A model generated the notes under the pieces. That model was not told where the DNA came from. It did no database searches and was given only the letters and a program-made list of their open reading frames with translations. A stretch of DNA of 34,305 nucleotides from Flavobacteriaceae bacterium (GTDB lineage: Bacteria > Bacteroidota > Bacteroidia > Flavobacteriales > Flavobacteriaceae), in NCBI GenBank assembly GCA_030621915.1, contig JAUXGV010000007.1:1-34305 (forward strand). The letters are read 5' to 3'. A program made the translations under genes and the position numbers. Shown piece after piece: positions 7,776 through 16,363 of this stretch (its first letter is position 1; each line of letters opens with the position of its first letter).

Positions 7776-8918
7776 ATGTCTTTTAACTACATTTGTAAAA
7801 TGAAACAGATTGAAATTGAAGAATTAGAGAATTGGTACCCTAAAAATTATCAAAATAAAATAGTTGGAAGGAGGGTAATTATAGGACAAATAATTCCAAT
7901 TATGGATAATTTGAATTCCCTTTTTAAGGTAAATAAAATTGGAGTATCTCCTCTCAAAAAGGAAATTCGAAACATTATTTTTGGAAAAGGAAAAACCAAG
8001 ATATTAATTTGGACTCAAATGCACGGAAATGAAAGTAGCGGAACCAAAGCTCTTTTTGATTTTTTTAATTTTATTGAAAGACCAGGTCAACTTACATATT
8101 TCAGAGATAAGATTTTAAATAATTGTAAATTGTTATGTGTTCCAATGCTGAATCCTGATGGAGCAGAAGCATATACAAGAGTGAATTCCGGGGGAATTGA
8201 TTTAAACCGAGATGTTATTGATAAGAAAGCAATTGAAAGCAGAATTTTACAAGATATTTTATTAGAATTTCAACCAGATTATTGTTTCAATATGCATGAC
8301 CAGCGAACAATTTTTAGTGTTGGCAAAAACAACAAACCTGCAACTTTGTCATTTTTAGCACCTTCAGAAGATAAGGAAAGATCCTTGACTGATGGTAGAA
8401 TAGAAACAATGAAGGTTATTGTATCTATGAATAATTTATTGAAAAAATGTATTCCGGGTCAAATAGGGAGGTACACTGATGAATTTTACCCAACCGCTAC
8501 CGGTGATAATTTTCAGAAAATGGGATTCAATACAGTTTTAATTGAATCTGGACATTATAAGGGTGACTATCAACGAGAGATTACAAGAAAATACACATTC
8601 TTTGCTTTGCTCCAAGGGATTTTATATACAGTTGATGCAGGTCATGTGGAAGATCATCAATCATATTTTGAAATTCCTGATAATGAAAAAAAATATTTGG
8701 ATATTATTTTAAAGAACGTAAAATATCAGGGAAAAAAATCGGACATAGGCATTTTATATGAGGAAAAATTAAGAAATAATGAGGTATGCTTTGATTCTAA
8801 AGTTGATAAAATTGAAGATTTAGCCAATTATAATGCTGATAAAATAATAGACAAAGTTGAAGTTAATTTTCGAAATTTAGCCGATGTTGTTGAATGGTTA
8901 AAAAACAAGAATATTTAA
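7776..8918 (+). CDS. M14-family zinc carboxypeptidase-like protein
   Basis: This 380-residue cytoplasmic protein (no signal peptide) has the zinc carboxypeptidase fold signatures: HGNESSG with zinc ligands H83 and E86, DLNRD a little later, the third zinc ligand H174 in MHDQR, and the likely catalytic glutamate E257 in LIESGHYKGD. It belongs to the M14 / succinylglutamate desuccinylase-like group. It probably cleaves an amide bond of a small peptide or acylated amino acid; the exact substrate is unknown. An in-frame ATG at 7800 would drop the first eight residues (MSFNYICK); neither start has a good ribosome binding site, so the start is unresolved. It is divergent from the XRE regulator. The following Lrp gene is 93 nt downstream. 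Confidence 0.8.
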   Translation: MSFNYICKMKQIEIEELENWYPKNYQNKIVGRRVIIGQIIPIMDNLNSLFKVNKIGVSPLKKEIRNIIFGKGKTKILIWTQMHGNESSGTKALFDFFNFIERPGQLTYFRDKILNNCKLLCVPMLNPDGAEAYTRVNSGGIDLNRDVIDKKAIESRILQDILLEFQPDYCFNMHDQRTIFSVGKNNKPATLSFLAPSEDKERSLTDGRIETMKVIVSMNNLLKKCIPGQIGRYTDEFYPTATGDNFQKMGFNTVLIESGHYKGDYQREITRKYTFFALLQGILYTVDAGHVEDHQSYFEIPDNEKKYLDIILKNVKYQGKKSDIGILYEEKLRNNEVCFDSKVDKIEDLANYNADKIIDKVEVNFRNLADVVEWLKNKNI

Positions 8919-9011
8919 ATAAATTACACTTATTGATGTTAAAAATTATAGAAAAGGCCAAATATTTCGATTAATTTTAAGATATTTACAAAATTAATAA
9001 AAAAAACTACT

Positions 9012-9497
9012 ATGTCGAAATTTAAATTAGATGAATTAGATCATCAAATTTTAGAAACATTAATCGATAATGCACGTACCCCTTTTACAGATATTGCTAA
9101 GAATTTATTAGTGTCAGCTGGAACTATTCATGTGAGAGTGAAGAAGATGGAAGAAGAAGGTGTTATAAAGGGATCTACTTTAAGTGTTGACTATAATAAA
9201 ATGAACTATACATTTATAGCTTATGTAGGCTTATTTTTGGAAAATTCTTCAAGTACAGAAAGTGTGATTCAAAAAGTTCAAGGAATTCCTGAAGTAACTG
9301 TTGCCCATTTAACGACAGGTAAATTTTCTATTTTTTGTAAGATAAGAGCAAAGAATACGATGCATGCTAAGGAAATTATCTTCAGTTTAGATAGAATTGA
9401 GGGTATCAAAAGAACTGAAACCTCCATTTCTCTTGAAGAAGTGATTAATGATAAAAAAAGATTGATGCATAAGATATTTAAGGAAATTTCCTTTTAG
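9012..9497 (+). CDS. Lrp/AsnC family transcriptional regulator
   Basis: This 161-residue protein opens with the typical Lrp phrase KLDELDHQILETLIDNARTP. An AsnC-type helix-turn-helix follows (about residues 20-55, with VSAGTIHVRVKKMEEEGVIKG), then a RAM effector domain (about 65-145, with HLTTGKFSIFCKIRAKN). Lrp proteins bind amino acids, mostly leucine-like, through the RAM domain and regulate amino-acid metabolism. The next gene encodes a branched-chain 2-oxoacid dehydrogenase E1, which fits a role in branched-chain amino acid breakdown, though a terminator lies between them. Family call firm; target is inference. Confidence 0.9.
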   Translation: MSKFKLDELDHQILETLIDNARTPFTDIAKNLLVSAGTIHVRVKKMEEEGVIKGSTLSVDYNKMNYTFIAYVGLFLENSSSTESVIQKVQGIPEVTVAHLTTGKFSIFCKIRAKNTMHAKEIIFSLDRIEGIKRTETSISLEEVINDKKRLMHKIFKEISF

Positions 9498-9517
9498 ATT
9501 TAGATTTGAAATAATAG

Positions 9518-9559
9518 ATCCTCATTATTAATTTTAAAATTGGTAATGGGGATTTTTTT
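9518..9559 (+). terminator. Rho-independent terminator after the Lrp gene
   Basis: CCTCATTATTAATTTT (9520-9535) pairs along its length with AAAATTGGTAATGGGG (9536-9551), allowing G-T wobbles, and is followed by seven T residues (9553-9559). It starts 21 nt after the stop codon. Confidence 0.75.
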
Positions 9560-9566
9560 ATATTTG
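9559..9566 (+). promoter_or_regulatory. -7 element upstream of the E1 fusion gene
   Basis: TATATTTG matches TAnnTTTG exactly, directly after the Lrp terminator and 84 nt before the next gene. The best -33 candidate is TTG at 9540-9542, spaced 16 nt, which is short. Moderate to weak. Confidence 0.35.
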
Positions 9567-9650
9567 TTTTGAAGTTTTATAATATTATTCCCTCTTATTT
9601 AAGTTGTTAAATCTAAATTAAAATTATAGAAATGTAATCCATAATATGAG

Positions 9651-11630
9651 ATGAATTTCAAAATTGACAATTACAATATTGATAATAGTAAGCTTTTAAA
9701 AATCTACAGATCAATACTTAGGCCCAGGTTGATTGAGCAAAAAATGTTAGTTCTGTTGCGTCAAGGCAAAATCTCCAAATGGTTTTCGGGTATAGGTCAG
9801 GAAGCTATTTCTGTTGGAGTTACCCTTGCTTTGCATGAAGATGAATATATATTACCTATGCATCGTAATTTGGGGGTTTTTACAAGTCGCAATATCCCCT
9901 TAAATAAATTGTTTGCCCAGTGGCAAGGTAAAGCTAGTGGATTTACAAAAGGAAGGGATAGGTCCTTTCATTTTGGTGCTCAGGAATATCATATTATTGG
10001 TATGATTTCTCATTTAGGGCCACAACTTGGTGTTGCCGACGGAATTGCTCTTGCCAATAAATTAAGAGGAAATCATAAAGTTACAGCTGTTTTTTCTGGA
10101 GATGGAGGGACAAGTGAAGGTGATTTTCATGAGGCTATGAACCTAGCATCTGTTTGGGAGTTGCCCGTTATTTTTTGTATAGAAAATAATGGCTATGGAC
10201 TTTCAACTCCTTCTAAAGAGCAATTTAATTGTGAAAATATTGCAGATAAGGGAATTGGGTATGGAATGGAAAGCCACATTATTGATGGAAATAATATTCT
10301 TGAAGTCTATAGTAAAGTAAATAAAATAGCTGAGAGTATTAGAAATGAACCACGACCTGTTTTGATTGAATTCAAAACTTTTAGAATGCGAGGACATGAA
10401 GAAGCGAGTGGCACAAAATATGTTCCAAAAGAGCTTTTAGAGAGTTGGGCTGAAAAAGATCCTGTGATTAATTTTCAAAACTATTTAAAATCCAAGGGTA
10501 TCTTAACTAGTGAATTTGATTCGAAAATTAGAGAGGAAATTAATCTCGAAATCAAGGATAACTTAAAATTTTCTTTTGCTGAAAATAAAATTGAATTTAA
10601 TTTACTTAATGAATTAAATGATGTCTATAAACATGTTGATATACAAGTTGTAACCTCTACAAATATAAAATCAAAAATTCGATTTGTTGATGCTATTTCA
10701 AAAGGCCTTTATCAATCCATGGAACGACATCCTGAATTGATAATTATGGGTCAGGATATAGCTGAATATGGAGGTGTATTTAAGATTACTGAAGGGTTTT
10801 TGGAAAAATTCGGCAAGCAAAGGGTTAGGAATACACCCATATGTGAATCTTCAATTATTGAAGCTGCTTTTGGGTTATCAATTTGCGGTATTAAATCAGT
10901 AGTTGAATTGCAATTTGCTGATTTTATAACTTCAGGTTTTAATCCGGTTATTAATTTGTTGGCAAAATCAAATTACCGATGGGGGCAAAATAGTGATGTA
11001 GTTTTACGTATGCCTTGTGGAGGTGGAGTAGAAGCGGGTCCTTTTCATAGTCAGACCAATGAGGCGTGGTTTACCAAGACACCTGGTTTAAAAGTAGTTT
11101 ACCCTGCCTTTCCCTATGATGCAAAAGGATTGCTTACAACTTCAATTGAAGATCCCAATCCGGTTTTGTTTTTTGAGCACAAACAATTATATCGATCTAT
11201 TTATCAAGATGTCCCTGATGACTATTACAGTTTACCGTTAGGTAAGGCATCGCTATTGCAACAGGGAAATGAAGTTACTGTAATTAGTTACGGAGCAGGT
11301 ATACACTGGGCCTTAGATATAATCCGAAAGACTAATATTCAGGCAGATATACTGGATTTAAGAACTTTACAGCCTTTGGATACAGAATCAATCTTTCAAT
11401 CGGTTCAAAAAACTGGTAAAGCTATTATTTTACAAGAAGATACAATGTTTGGAGGTATTGCTTCTGATATTTCTGCATTAATTACCGAAAATTGTTTTGA
11501 ATTTTTAGATGCTCCGGTAAAAAGAGTAGCAAGCCTTGAAATCCCAATACCTTTTGCTAAAGAGTTGGAAAATAATTATCTGCCAATTGAAAGATTTAAA
11601 TTGGAATTAGAAGCCTTACTAAAATATTGA
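9651..11630 (+). CDS. 2-oxoacid dehydrogenase E1, alpha and beta subunits fused (branched-chain type)
   Basis: This 659-residue protein joins both E1 subunits in one chain. The alpha part (about 1-320) has the thiamine diphosphate motif GDGGTSEG (D151) ending in IENNGYG (N179, N180). The beta part (about 340-659) has MGQDIAEYGGVFKITEGF, EAAFGLSICGIKSVVELQF and the C-terminal transketolase-like domain with QEDTMFGGIASDI. Fused E1 proteins of about 660 residues are common in Bacteroidota and are usually assigned to branched-chain 2-oxoacid (2-oxoisovalerate) dehydrogenase. It decarboxylates the 2-oxoacids of Val, Leu and Ile and passes the acyl group to E2, which is not in this window. An Lrp regulator precedes it. 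Substrate specificity is inferred from family likeness. Confidence 0.9.
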   Translation: MNFKIDNYNIDNSKLLKIYRSILRPRLIEQKMLVLLRQGKISKWFSGIGQEAISVGVTLALHEDEYILPMHRNLGVFTSRNIPLNKLFAQWQGKASGFTKGRDRSFHFGAQEYHIIGMISHLGPQLGVADGIALANKLRGNHKVTAVFSGDGGTSEGDFHEAMNLASVWELPVIFCIENNGYGLSTPSKEQFNCENIADKGIGYGMESHIIDGNNILEVYSKVNKIAESIRNEPRPVLIEFKTFRMRGHEEASGTKYVPKELLESWAEKDPVINFQNYLKSKGILTSEFDSKIREEINLEIKDNLKFSFAENKIEFNLLNELNDVYKHVDIQVVTSTNIKSKIRFVDAISKGLYQSMERHPELIIMGQDIAEYGGVFKITEGFLEKFGKQRVRNTPICESSIIEAAFGLSICGIKSVVELQFADFITSGFNPVINLLAKSNYRWGQNSDVVLRMPCGGGVEAGPFHSQTNEAWFTKTPGLKVVYPAFPYDAKGLLTTSIEDPNPVLFFEHKQLYRSIYQDVPDDYYSLPLGKASLLQQGNEVTVISYGAGIHWALDIIRKTNIQADILDLRTLQPLDTESIFQSVQKTGKAIILQEDTMFGGIASDISALITENCFEFLDAPVKRVASLEIPIPFAKELENNYLPIERFKLELEALLKY

Positions 11631-11671
11631 TTTAAAATTAAAACTTCTAATCTGCATTGATTTATTTTCGG

Positions 11672-11679
11672 TAAATTTG
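11672..11679 (+). promoter_or_regulatory. -7 element upstream of the lipocalin-like gene
   Basis: TAAATTTG is an exact TAnnTTTG match 26 nt before the start codon. A convincing -33 box at the usual spacing is missing. Confidence 0.4.
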
Positions 11680-11705
11680 ACATGAATAACAAATAACATC
11701 AATTT

Positions 11706-12206
11706 ATGAAAAAATACTACTTTGGAATAATGGTTCTTTTGTTTGTGTCAGGTTGTTCAGTGACTCAAACATCATATGAACCAAGTAAGAAAAGTCTTGA
11801 AGGAACCTGGGAAGTAACCAATGTTAGATTTATTGGGGACAGTGGGTTGTATAAAGTAAATCTATTCGATTTGGTGGATTCTGAATGCTTTAAAGGAAGT
11901 GAGTGGGTTCTAATACCTGATAACGGATCAGGAAAGTTGACCATTTTGAATTCGGACTTATGTGAAAATACAATCAATAAAATTCAATGGTCACTGCATG
12001 AACCAGGTGATGGTACTTTTCAATTCCAATTTAAATATGTAGGTACCACTAACAATGAGGTTGGTAATCTAAATAGGGGTTATCGATCTAAAATTAGTGA
12101 TTTAAATGCCAGTTCAATGAAAATGAATGTAATTGCGGATGTAATGGGCAAGCCATTTGAACTTGAAATGACTTTTGATAAAACTTCCGAAGAAATCAAC
12201 TTATAA
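11706..12206 (+). CDS. Lipocalin-like lipoprotein
   Basis: This 166-residue protein has a lipoprotein signal ending VSGC (Cys 17). After a short linker the phrase LEGTWEVTNVRF starts an antiparallel beta-rich domain with a GTW motif, as in the bacterial lipocalin-like family. Later features are SECFKGSEWVLIPDNGSGKL, two further cysteines (in SECF and DLCEN) and a C-terminal strand ELEMTF. It probably sits in the outer membrane and binds a small hydrophobic molecule; that is only family likeness. It is followed after 52 nt by another small exported protein. Confidence 0.7.
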   Translation: MKKYYFGIMVLLFVSGCSVTQTSYEPSKKSLEGTWEVTNVRFIGDSGLYKVNLFDLVDSECFKGSEWVLIPDNGSGKLTILNSDLCENTINKIQWSLHEPGDGTFQFQFKYVGTTNNEVGNLNRGYRSKISDLNASSMKMNVIADVMGKPFELEMTFDKTSEEINL

Positions 12207-12258
12207 AATTATTAAGTCAACTATTTTGAGTTATATAAATCGAAAACAAGCATATTTA

Positions 12259-12801
12259 ATGCTTGAAGAAAAATGGGTAAAAGCTACATTTATATTTATA
12301 TTTTTACTTTTTACCGTATCGGGTAATGCTCAGTTTCATAAAACGGATTCCATAGGTAATTTTTACGTAAGTGATAATAGTTTAATTTGGGAAAAATATT
12401 TCCCCTTGCAAGATGAAAATGATCTGGATAAGCAACTAAAAAACCAAAATTTCACTGCCAATTTGAATATTCTTAGGTTTAAAACTTCAGCCATGAGCAG
12501 TCTTACTACCTTGTTGGCTGGTAATTTACCACAATATGCTCAGAGTGAATTCGAAGCTTTTATCGATGTTCGTATCATGGGAGATCAATATAGAATTACG
12601 ATTAAAAACATCACCTTCCCTAAATTTGTAGAATCTTATTATTTTAATGGGCGAAAGCAATATACGGGTAGGGGCACTTTAAGTCATTATTTATTGAGAC
12701 CTGATAAAGTCATTAAAAGAAACAGTGGCACTTACAATGTAATGGACAGTTTTGACGGCGCCTTTATGGAAATATTTAGCCCAAATATTGATGGTTATTA
12801 A
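12259..12801 (+). CDS. Exported protein of unknown function
   Basis: The frame is open from a TTG at 12175, but that start would overlap the previous gene and bury the signal peptide. The ATG at 12259 gives 180 residues with a clean Sec signal (MLEEKWVKATFIFIFLLF then TVSGNAQ) and is preferred. The mature part mixes strands and helices; parts such as SLIWEKYFPLQDEN, FEAFIDVRIMGDQYRITIKN and TYNVMDSFDGAFMEIF look like a small alpha-beta fold, perhaps of the DUF4468 TBP-like kind, but I could not confirm it. It lies 52 nt after the lipocalin-like gene and ends 23 nt from the convergent LacI gene. No function proposed. Confidence 0.6.
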   Translation: MLEEKWVKATFIFIFLLFTVSGNAQFHKTDSIGNFYVSDNSLIWEKYFPLQDENDLDKQLKNQNFTANLNILRFKTSAMSSLTTLLAGNLPQYAQSEFEAFIDVRIMGDQYRITIKNITFPKFVESYYFNGRKQYTGRGTLSHYLLRPDKVIKRNSGTYNVMDSFDGAFMEIFSPNIDGY

Positions 12802-12824
12802 ATATTAATTCTCAGACTGGTAAA

Positions 12825-13886
12825 TTAGCTGTATTTCAAATTCTCCTTAATAATAATATCAATTGGCAAATAATTGATTTTGTCAGGTTTTTCTTGAAGA
12901 ATGGCAGATTGAAATATTTTCATAACACTCTGATACCCTTGTTCAATAGGATTTTGAGAAATTAAGTAATCAATAGTGTCATTTTTAAGAAAATCAATGT
13001 TTTTGGCAAGAAGATCATAGCCCACCAAAACAATGTCCTGATCAATCGCTTGATCCTTTAAAAACTTAGCAATAATATGAACCCTTGAACCTGTTACAAA
13101 AATCCCCTTAATTTGGGAAAGATCATTGAATACATGCTGTAGTTTTTTATTGATATCAATGGCGTTTAAATCATGAATGTTCATTTCAATGAGACTTCCC
13201 ATTTTATCTTTCTTGGCAAAAAATGATCTAAATCCCTCAGACCTTATGCTTAAATGATTAATGTTATTGTGGTTGGCTAATAAATTTATTATCAGTATAT
13301 TGTCTTTATTTTTAGTTCTATCGAATATCAATTTAGCCGCAACCATGCCACTTTGAACTGAATCGTGACCTACGAATCCAATACTTTTATTTTTTTTCTC
13401 CAAATTGGAATCCAATAGAATAAAAGGAATATTTTTGTCAACCAATTTATCTGCAAATCTTAATGCCTGATCTTTGAAAATAGGAGCTAAAATGACCGCA
13501 TTTGGATTTTCTTGAATCAAAAGTTTTGATTCGGTTTCGAAGGAACTAATATTGGAAATATTGAAAAAATATTTATTGATTTTAACTCCAAATGTTTCAA
13601 GTTCTTCTTCAGCCTTTAGTATTCCAACCAAAGGTTTCTTCCAATAATTGCTATATTGATCATCTTCAGGAATAATTACAGATAAAATAAACTGATTTTT
13701 GGAGGCTAAAGTCTTGGCAATAATATTTGTTTTGTAGCCAAGTTCCTCTATTATTTTAAGCACTTTTTGCCTAGTTTTTTCAGAAACATCACTTCTATTA
13801 TGAAGAACCCTATCAACTGTACCTGCCGATACATTGGCAACTTTTGCAATGTCCTTAATCTTTATGGGTGAATTTTTGTTTTTCAA
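12825..13886 (-). CDS. LacI/GalR family transcriptional regulator
   Basis: This 353-residue protein has the LacI helix-turn-helix at about residues 9-55 (IKDIAKVANVSAGTVDRVLH, then a hinge ending NIIAKTLASK). A periplasmic-binding-protein-like sensor domain follows, with ILSVIIPEDD, NAVILAPIF, FILLDSN, GFVGHDSVQSG, GIFVTGSRVH and IVLVGYDLL. The GTVDRVLHNR form is typical of Bacteroidota members. It diverges from the uxuB operon; two 21-bp operator-like sites lie between them, one over the uxuB promoter and one beside its own. It most likely represses the operon until a sugar or uronate intermediate binds. The effector cannot be told from sequence; mannonate, fructuronate or a 3-keto sugar are all possible. 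Confidence 0.93.
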   Translation of the reverse strand: MKNKNSPIKIKDIAKVANVSAGTVDRVLHNRSDVSEKTRQKVLKIIEELGYKTNIIAKTLASKNQFILSVIIPEDDQYSNYWKKPLVGILKAEEELETFGVKINKYFFNISNISSFETESKLLIQENPNAVILAPIFKDQALRFADKLVDKNIPFILLDSNLEKKNKSIGFVGHDSVQSGMVAAKLIFDRTKNKDNILIINLLANHNNINHLSIRSEGFRSFFAKKDKMGSLIEMNIHDLNAIDINKKLQHVFNDLSQIKGIFVTGSRVHIIAKFLKDQAIDQDIVLVGYDLLAKNIDFLKNDTIDYLISQNPIEQGYQSVMKIFQSAILQEKPDKINYLPIDIIIKENLKYS

Positions 13887-13911
13887 ATAAAAAACTTTAC
13901 AAATTAATCCT

Positions 13912-13919
13912 CAAATATA
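13912..13919 (-). promoter_or_regulatory. -7 element of the LacI-type gene
   Basis: The minus strand reads TATATTTG here, an exact TAnnTTTG match 25 nt before the start codon. A weak -33 (TTCA) sits about 20 nt upstream. Operator O1 (13943-13963) begins 23 nt upstream of the -7 box, so it lies at or next to the -33 position. Confidence 0.55.
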
Positions 13920-13942
13920 ATAATATTTTCTAAATGATGTGA

Positions 13943-13963
13943 ATATTTGTTTGCGCACACGGA
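13943..13963. promoter_or_regulatory. Operator O1 for the LacI-type regulator
   Basis: ATATTTGT, three variable bases, then CGCACACG and RA. The same layout is found at O2 (14060-14080). LacI operators usually carry a central CG within a palindrome, and the GCGC core here (TTGCGCAC) fits. It lies upstream of the regulator's own -7 box, so it may serve autoregulation and cooperative binding with O2. Confidence 0.65.
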
Positions 13964-14035
13964 ACAATAAATTCATGTTTATATAATTTATGCAATAAAA
14001 ACATAAGACATTATTGTATTTGGTTCCTTAAATAG

Positions 14036-14066
14036 TTTTATTTCTTATAATATAAACATATATTTG
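14036..14066 (+). promoter_or_regulatory. Promoter of the uxuB operon
   Basis: TATATTTG (14059-14066) is an exact TAnnTTTG -7 box, with TTTT (14036-14039) as an imperfect -33 box at 19 nt spacing. Transcription would start near 14072, about 30 nt before the uxuB start codon. The -7 box is overlapped by operator O2. Confidence 0.65.
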
Positions 14067-14080
14067 TGCACGCACACGAA
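14060..14080. promoter_or_regulatory. Operator O2 for the LacI-type regulator
   Basis: This site contains the imperfect palindrome TGTGCACGCACA (14065-14076) and matches O1 at 17 or 18 of 21 positions, all outside the three variable bases and one purine. It covers the -7 box and probable start point of the uxuB operon, the classic position for repression. O1 and O2 are 117 bp apart, about 11 helical turns. Confidence 0.7.
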
Positions 14081-14102
14081 AATTTTAGAATAAAAAAATA
14101 AT

Positions 14103-14918
14103 ATGATAAATAATTTTGACATCTCTGATAAAGTATGTGTAATAACAGGTGGAACGGGTGTTCTTGGTGGAACAATTGCAGAATATTTATTAAATAATAA
14201 TGCAAAAGTTGTAATTTTAGGTTCCAATAAGATTAGATTGGATCAAAAATTAAACATTCTTTCTAAAATTAATGCTGATGTTTTAGGATTTGTTTGTGAT
14301 GTTTTAGATAAAAACCGTGTTGAAATAGTTTGCCAAAATATTATCAATAAATATGGAAAAGTAGATGTTTTATTAAATGCAGCAGGGGGTAATATGCCTG
14401 GAGCTACTATTGCCGAGGATCAAACCATATTTGATTTAAAGTTAGATGATTTTAAAAAAGTTTCGGACTTGAATTTAAACGGAACCTTGATTCCTTCTTT
14501 GGTTTTTGGTAAAGCAATGGCAGATAAGGGTACTGGATGCATTGTGAATTATTCGTCTATGGCTGTATTTAAAACCATCACAAGAGTAGTTGGATATTCT
14601 GCTTCAAAGGCAGCAGTAACAAATTTGACACAATGGATGGCTACAGAATTTGCTTTAAAGTATGGTGGAGGCATTCGTGTTAATGCCATTGCACCCGGTT
14701 TTTTTATCGGAAATCAAAACAGAAGATTATTGATCAATGAAGATGGTTCATACACCGAAAGAGGTCAAAAAGTAATCGCTAATACACCGATGAAAAGATT
14801 TGGTAAAGCAGAAGAATTGAATGGAGTGATACATTGGTTGATTAGTGATACTGCTTCCTTTGTCACAGGAGTTAATGTTCCTATTGATGGCGGATTCAAT
14901 ATCTTTAGTGGTGTTTAA
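14103..14918 (+). CDS. uxuB: D-fructuronate reductase (mannonate oxidoreductase), SDR type
   Basis: This 271-residue protein is a classical short-chain dehydrogenase. The cofactor motif TGGTGVLG is at 15-22, NAAGG at 92-96, catalytic Ser near 151-152, and YSASK with Tyr 165 and Lys 169. Its C-terminus GGFNIFSGV is typical of the SDR-type mannonate oxidoreductases (B. subtilis YjmF kind), which interconvert D-fructuronate and D-mannonate with NAD(H). No signal peptide, so it works in the cytoplasm. It is the first gene of the LacI-controlled operon and shares it with uxuA, which takes the same intermediate. The pairing with uxuA makes this assignment better than for an SDR alone. Confidence 0.85.
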   Translation: MINNFDISDKVCVITGGTGVLGGTIAEYLLNNNAKVVILGSNKIRLDQKLNILSKINADVLGFVCDVLDKNRVEIVCQNIINKYGKVDVLLNAAGGNMPGATIAEDQTIFDLKLDDFKKVSDLNLNGTLIPSLVFGKAMADKGTGCIVNYSSMAVFKTITRVVGYSASKAAVTNLTQWMATEFALKYGGGIRVNAIAPGFFIGNQNRRLLINEDGSYTERGQKVIANTPMKRFGKAEELNGVIHWLISDTASFVTGVNVPIDGGFNIFSGV

Positions 14919-14954
14919 TTTCAAAACAATAATTAATATTTAATAATAGAAAAT

Positions 14955-16355
14955 ATGGTAGATTCGAGACGTTCTTTTTTGAAATCAATAAGTATGTTAG
15001 CGGCAGGGGCTTCTTTGCCCTTAAATTCCTTTGCATTTGGTCTGGGAAAAATCAAATTAAAGATAGTTTTAGTGGGTACAGGAATCAGGGGAACCAGTTT
15101 TTGGGGAAAGCGATTGGTTGATGAGTATTCTGATATATTGGAATTTGTAGGTCTCTGTGATATCAACCCCGGTAGGCTAGCTTATGGAAAAAAATACATA
15201 GGAGCAAAATGTGATACTTTTTTAGATTTTGATAAAATGATTATCGAAACAAAACCTGATTTGGTCATTGTAACTACCAAGGATTCTAATCATCATGAAT
15301 TTATTATCAAAGGGTTGGATTATGGCTGCGATGTATTAACCGAAAAACCTTTGACCATTGATGAAGATAAATGTCAGGATATTTTAGATGCAGAACGCAA
15401 ATCAAATAAAAAACTAATCGTTGGTTTTAATTATAGATGGAGTCCCTATGCAACAAAAGTTAAGGAGTTACTGAAGAAAAACACCATTGGAAAAATCACT
15501 TCCGTAGATTTTCATTGGTATTTAAATACTTACCATGGGGCTTCTTATTTTAGAAGATGGCATGGTTTAAGACAGGAGGGAGGAACTCTTTGGTTACACA
15601 AATCAACACATCATTTTGATCTGTTGAATTGGTGGATTGATTCAGACCCCGCTGAAGTATTTGCCTATGGAGATTTGGAAGTATATGGGTCTAATAGTGA
15701 CATTAGAGGTGAAAATTGCAGAAATTGTGACTTTACGGAATCCTGTAAATTTCATATGGATATTACCAAAAATAAGCGCATGATGGATCTCTATGTGGAT
15801 AACGAACAATATGATGGTTATATAAGAGATAATTGTCTCTTTAGAGACGAGATTAATATCTATGATAAAATGTCAGCTCAAATAAAGTATGCCAACAATA
15901 CAGTTGTGAATTATTCACTGACTACTTATTCACCTTTTGAAGGGTGGCGCGTTTCATTTAATGGTACCGATGGTAGAATAGAGGCTTGGTTGGACATTCC
16001 ATATTTGAAAAATATGAGCATAGATCAAGATAAGTTACACGAATTGGAAATGGATCAGGATTCAAAAATGATGGCACAAGAGCCCATCATTGTTCATAAG
16101 CTCTGGGATAAGCATGATACGGTTGTGGTTGAATACGATAAGAAAGGCCATGGTGGAGGTGACCAACGATTGCAGGACAAGATTTTTGTAAAGGCTGACG
16201 AAAAAGACGTATTTGACAGGGCAGCTGGAGTTAGAGATGGCGCCATGTCTATATTGGTGGGTATAGCGGCTCGTAAAAGCATTGAATCTGGAAACCCAAT
16301 AAGAATACAGGAATTGACAACCTTAGAACCTCGAGCAAAGAGGCTAATTAAATGA
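14955..16355 (+). CDS. Gfo/Idh/MocA oxidoreductase, Tat-exported, with cysteine cluster
   Basis: This 466-residue protein begins with a twin-arginine signal (SRRSFLKS at 4-11, hydrophobic stretch to about 28), so it is folded with its cofactor and exported to the periplasm. The Rossmann motif is VGTGIRG (40-46), and the family motif EKP is at 130-132. A substrate-site histidine pair is at 219-220 (KSTHHFD). Unusually, an inserted cysteine cluster lies at C255, C258, C264 and C294 (CRNCDFTESC), which could bind zinc or form disulfides. It sits 36 nt after uxuB and 8 nt before uxuA, between two uronate enzymes. It probably oxidises a sugar hydroxyl, perhaps at C3; the exact reaction is inferred from the neighbours. 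Confidence 0.85.
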   Translation: MVDSRRSFLKSISMLAAGASLPLNSFAFGLGKIKLKIVLVGTGIRGTSFWGKRLVDEYSDILEFVGLCDINPGRLAYGKKYIGAKCDTFLDFDKMIIETKPDLVIVTTKDSNHHEFIIKGLDYGCDVLTEKPLTIDEDKCQDILDAERKSNKKLIVGFNYRWSPYATKVKELLKKNTIGKITSVDFHWYLNTYHGASYFRRWHGLRQEGGTLWLHKSTHHFDLLNWWIDSDPAEVFAYGDLEVYGSNSDIRGENCRNCDFTESCKFHMDITKNKRMMDLYVDNEQYDGYIRDNCLFRDEINIYDKMSAQIKYANNTVVNYSLTTYSPFEGWRVSFNGTDGRIEAWLDIPYLKNMSIDQDKLHELEMDQDSKMMAQEPIIVHKLWDKHDTVVVEYDKKGHGGGDQRLQDKIFVKADEKDVFDRAAGVRDGAMSILVGIAARKSIESGNPIRIQELTTLEPRAKRLIK

Positions 16356-16363
16356 ATTAGCAA

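Noticed and set aside
7788-7797. TACATTTG at 7788-7795 as a promoter for the M14 gene
   Set aside because: It is a perfect -7 match but lies inside the longer reading frame, has no -33 box, and would give an essentially leaderless message from the ATG at 7800.
12175-12258. Long N-terminal extension of the gene ending at 12801, starting at TTG 12175
   Set aside because: It overlaps the lipocalin-like gene and places a signal peptide in the middle of the protein; the ATG at 12259 gives a clean signal peptide.
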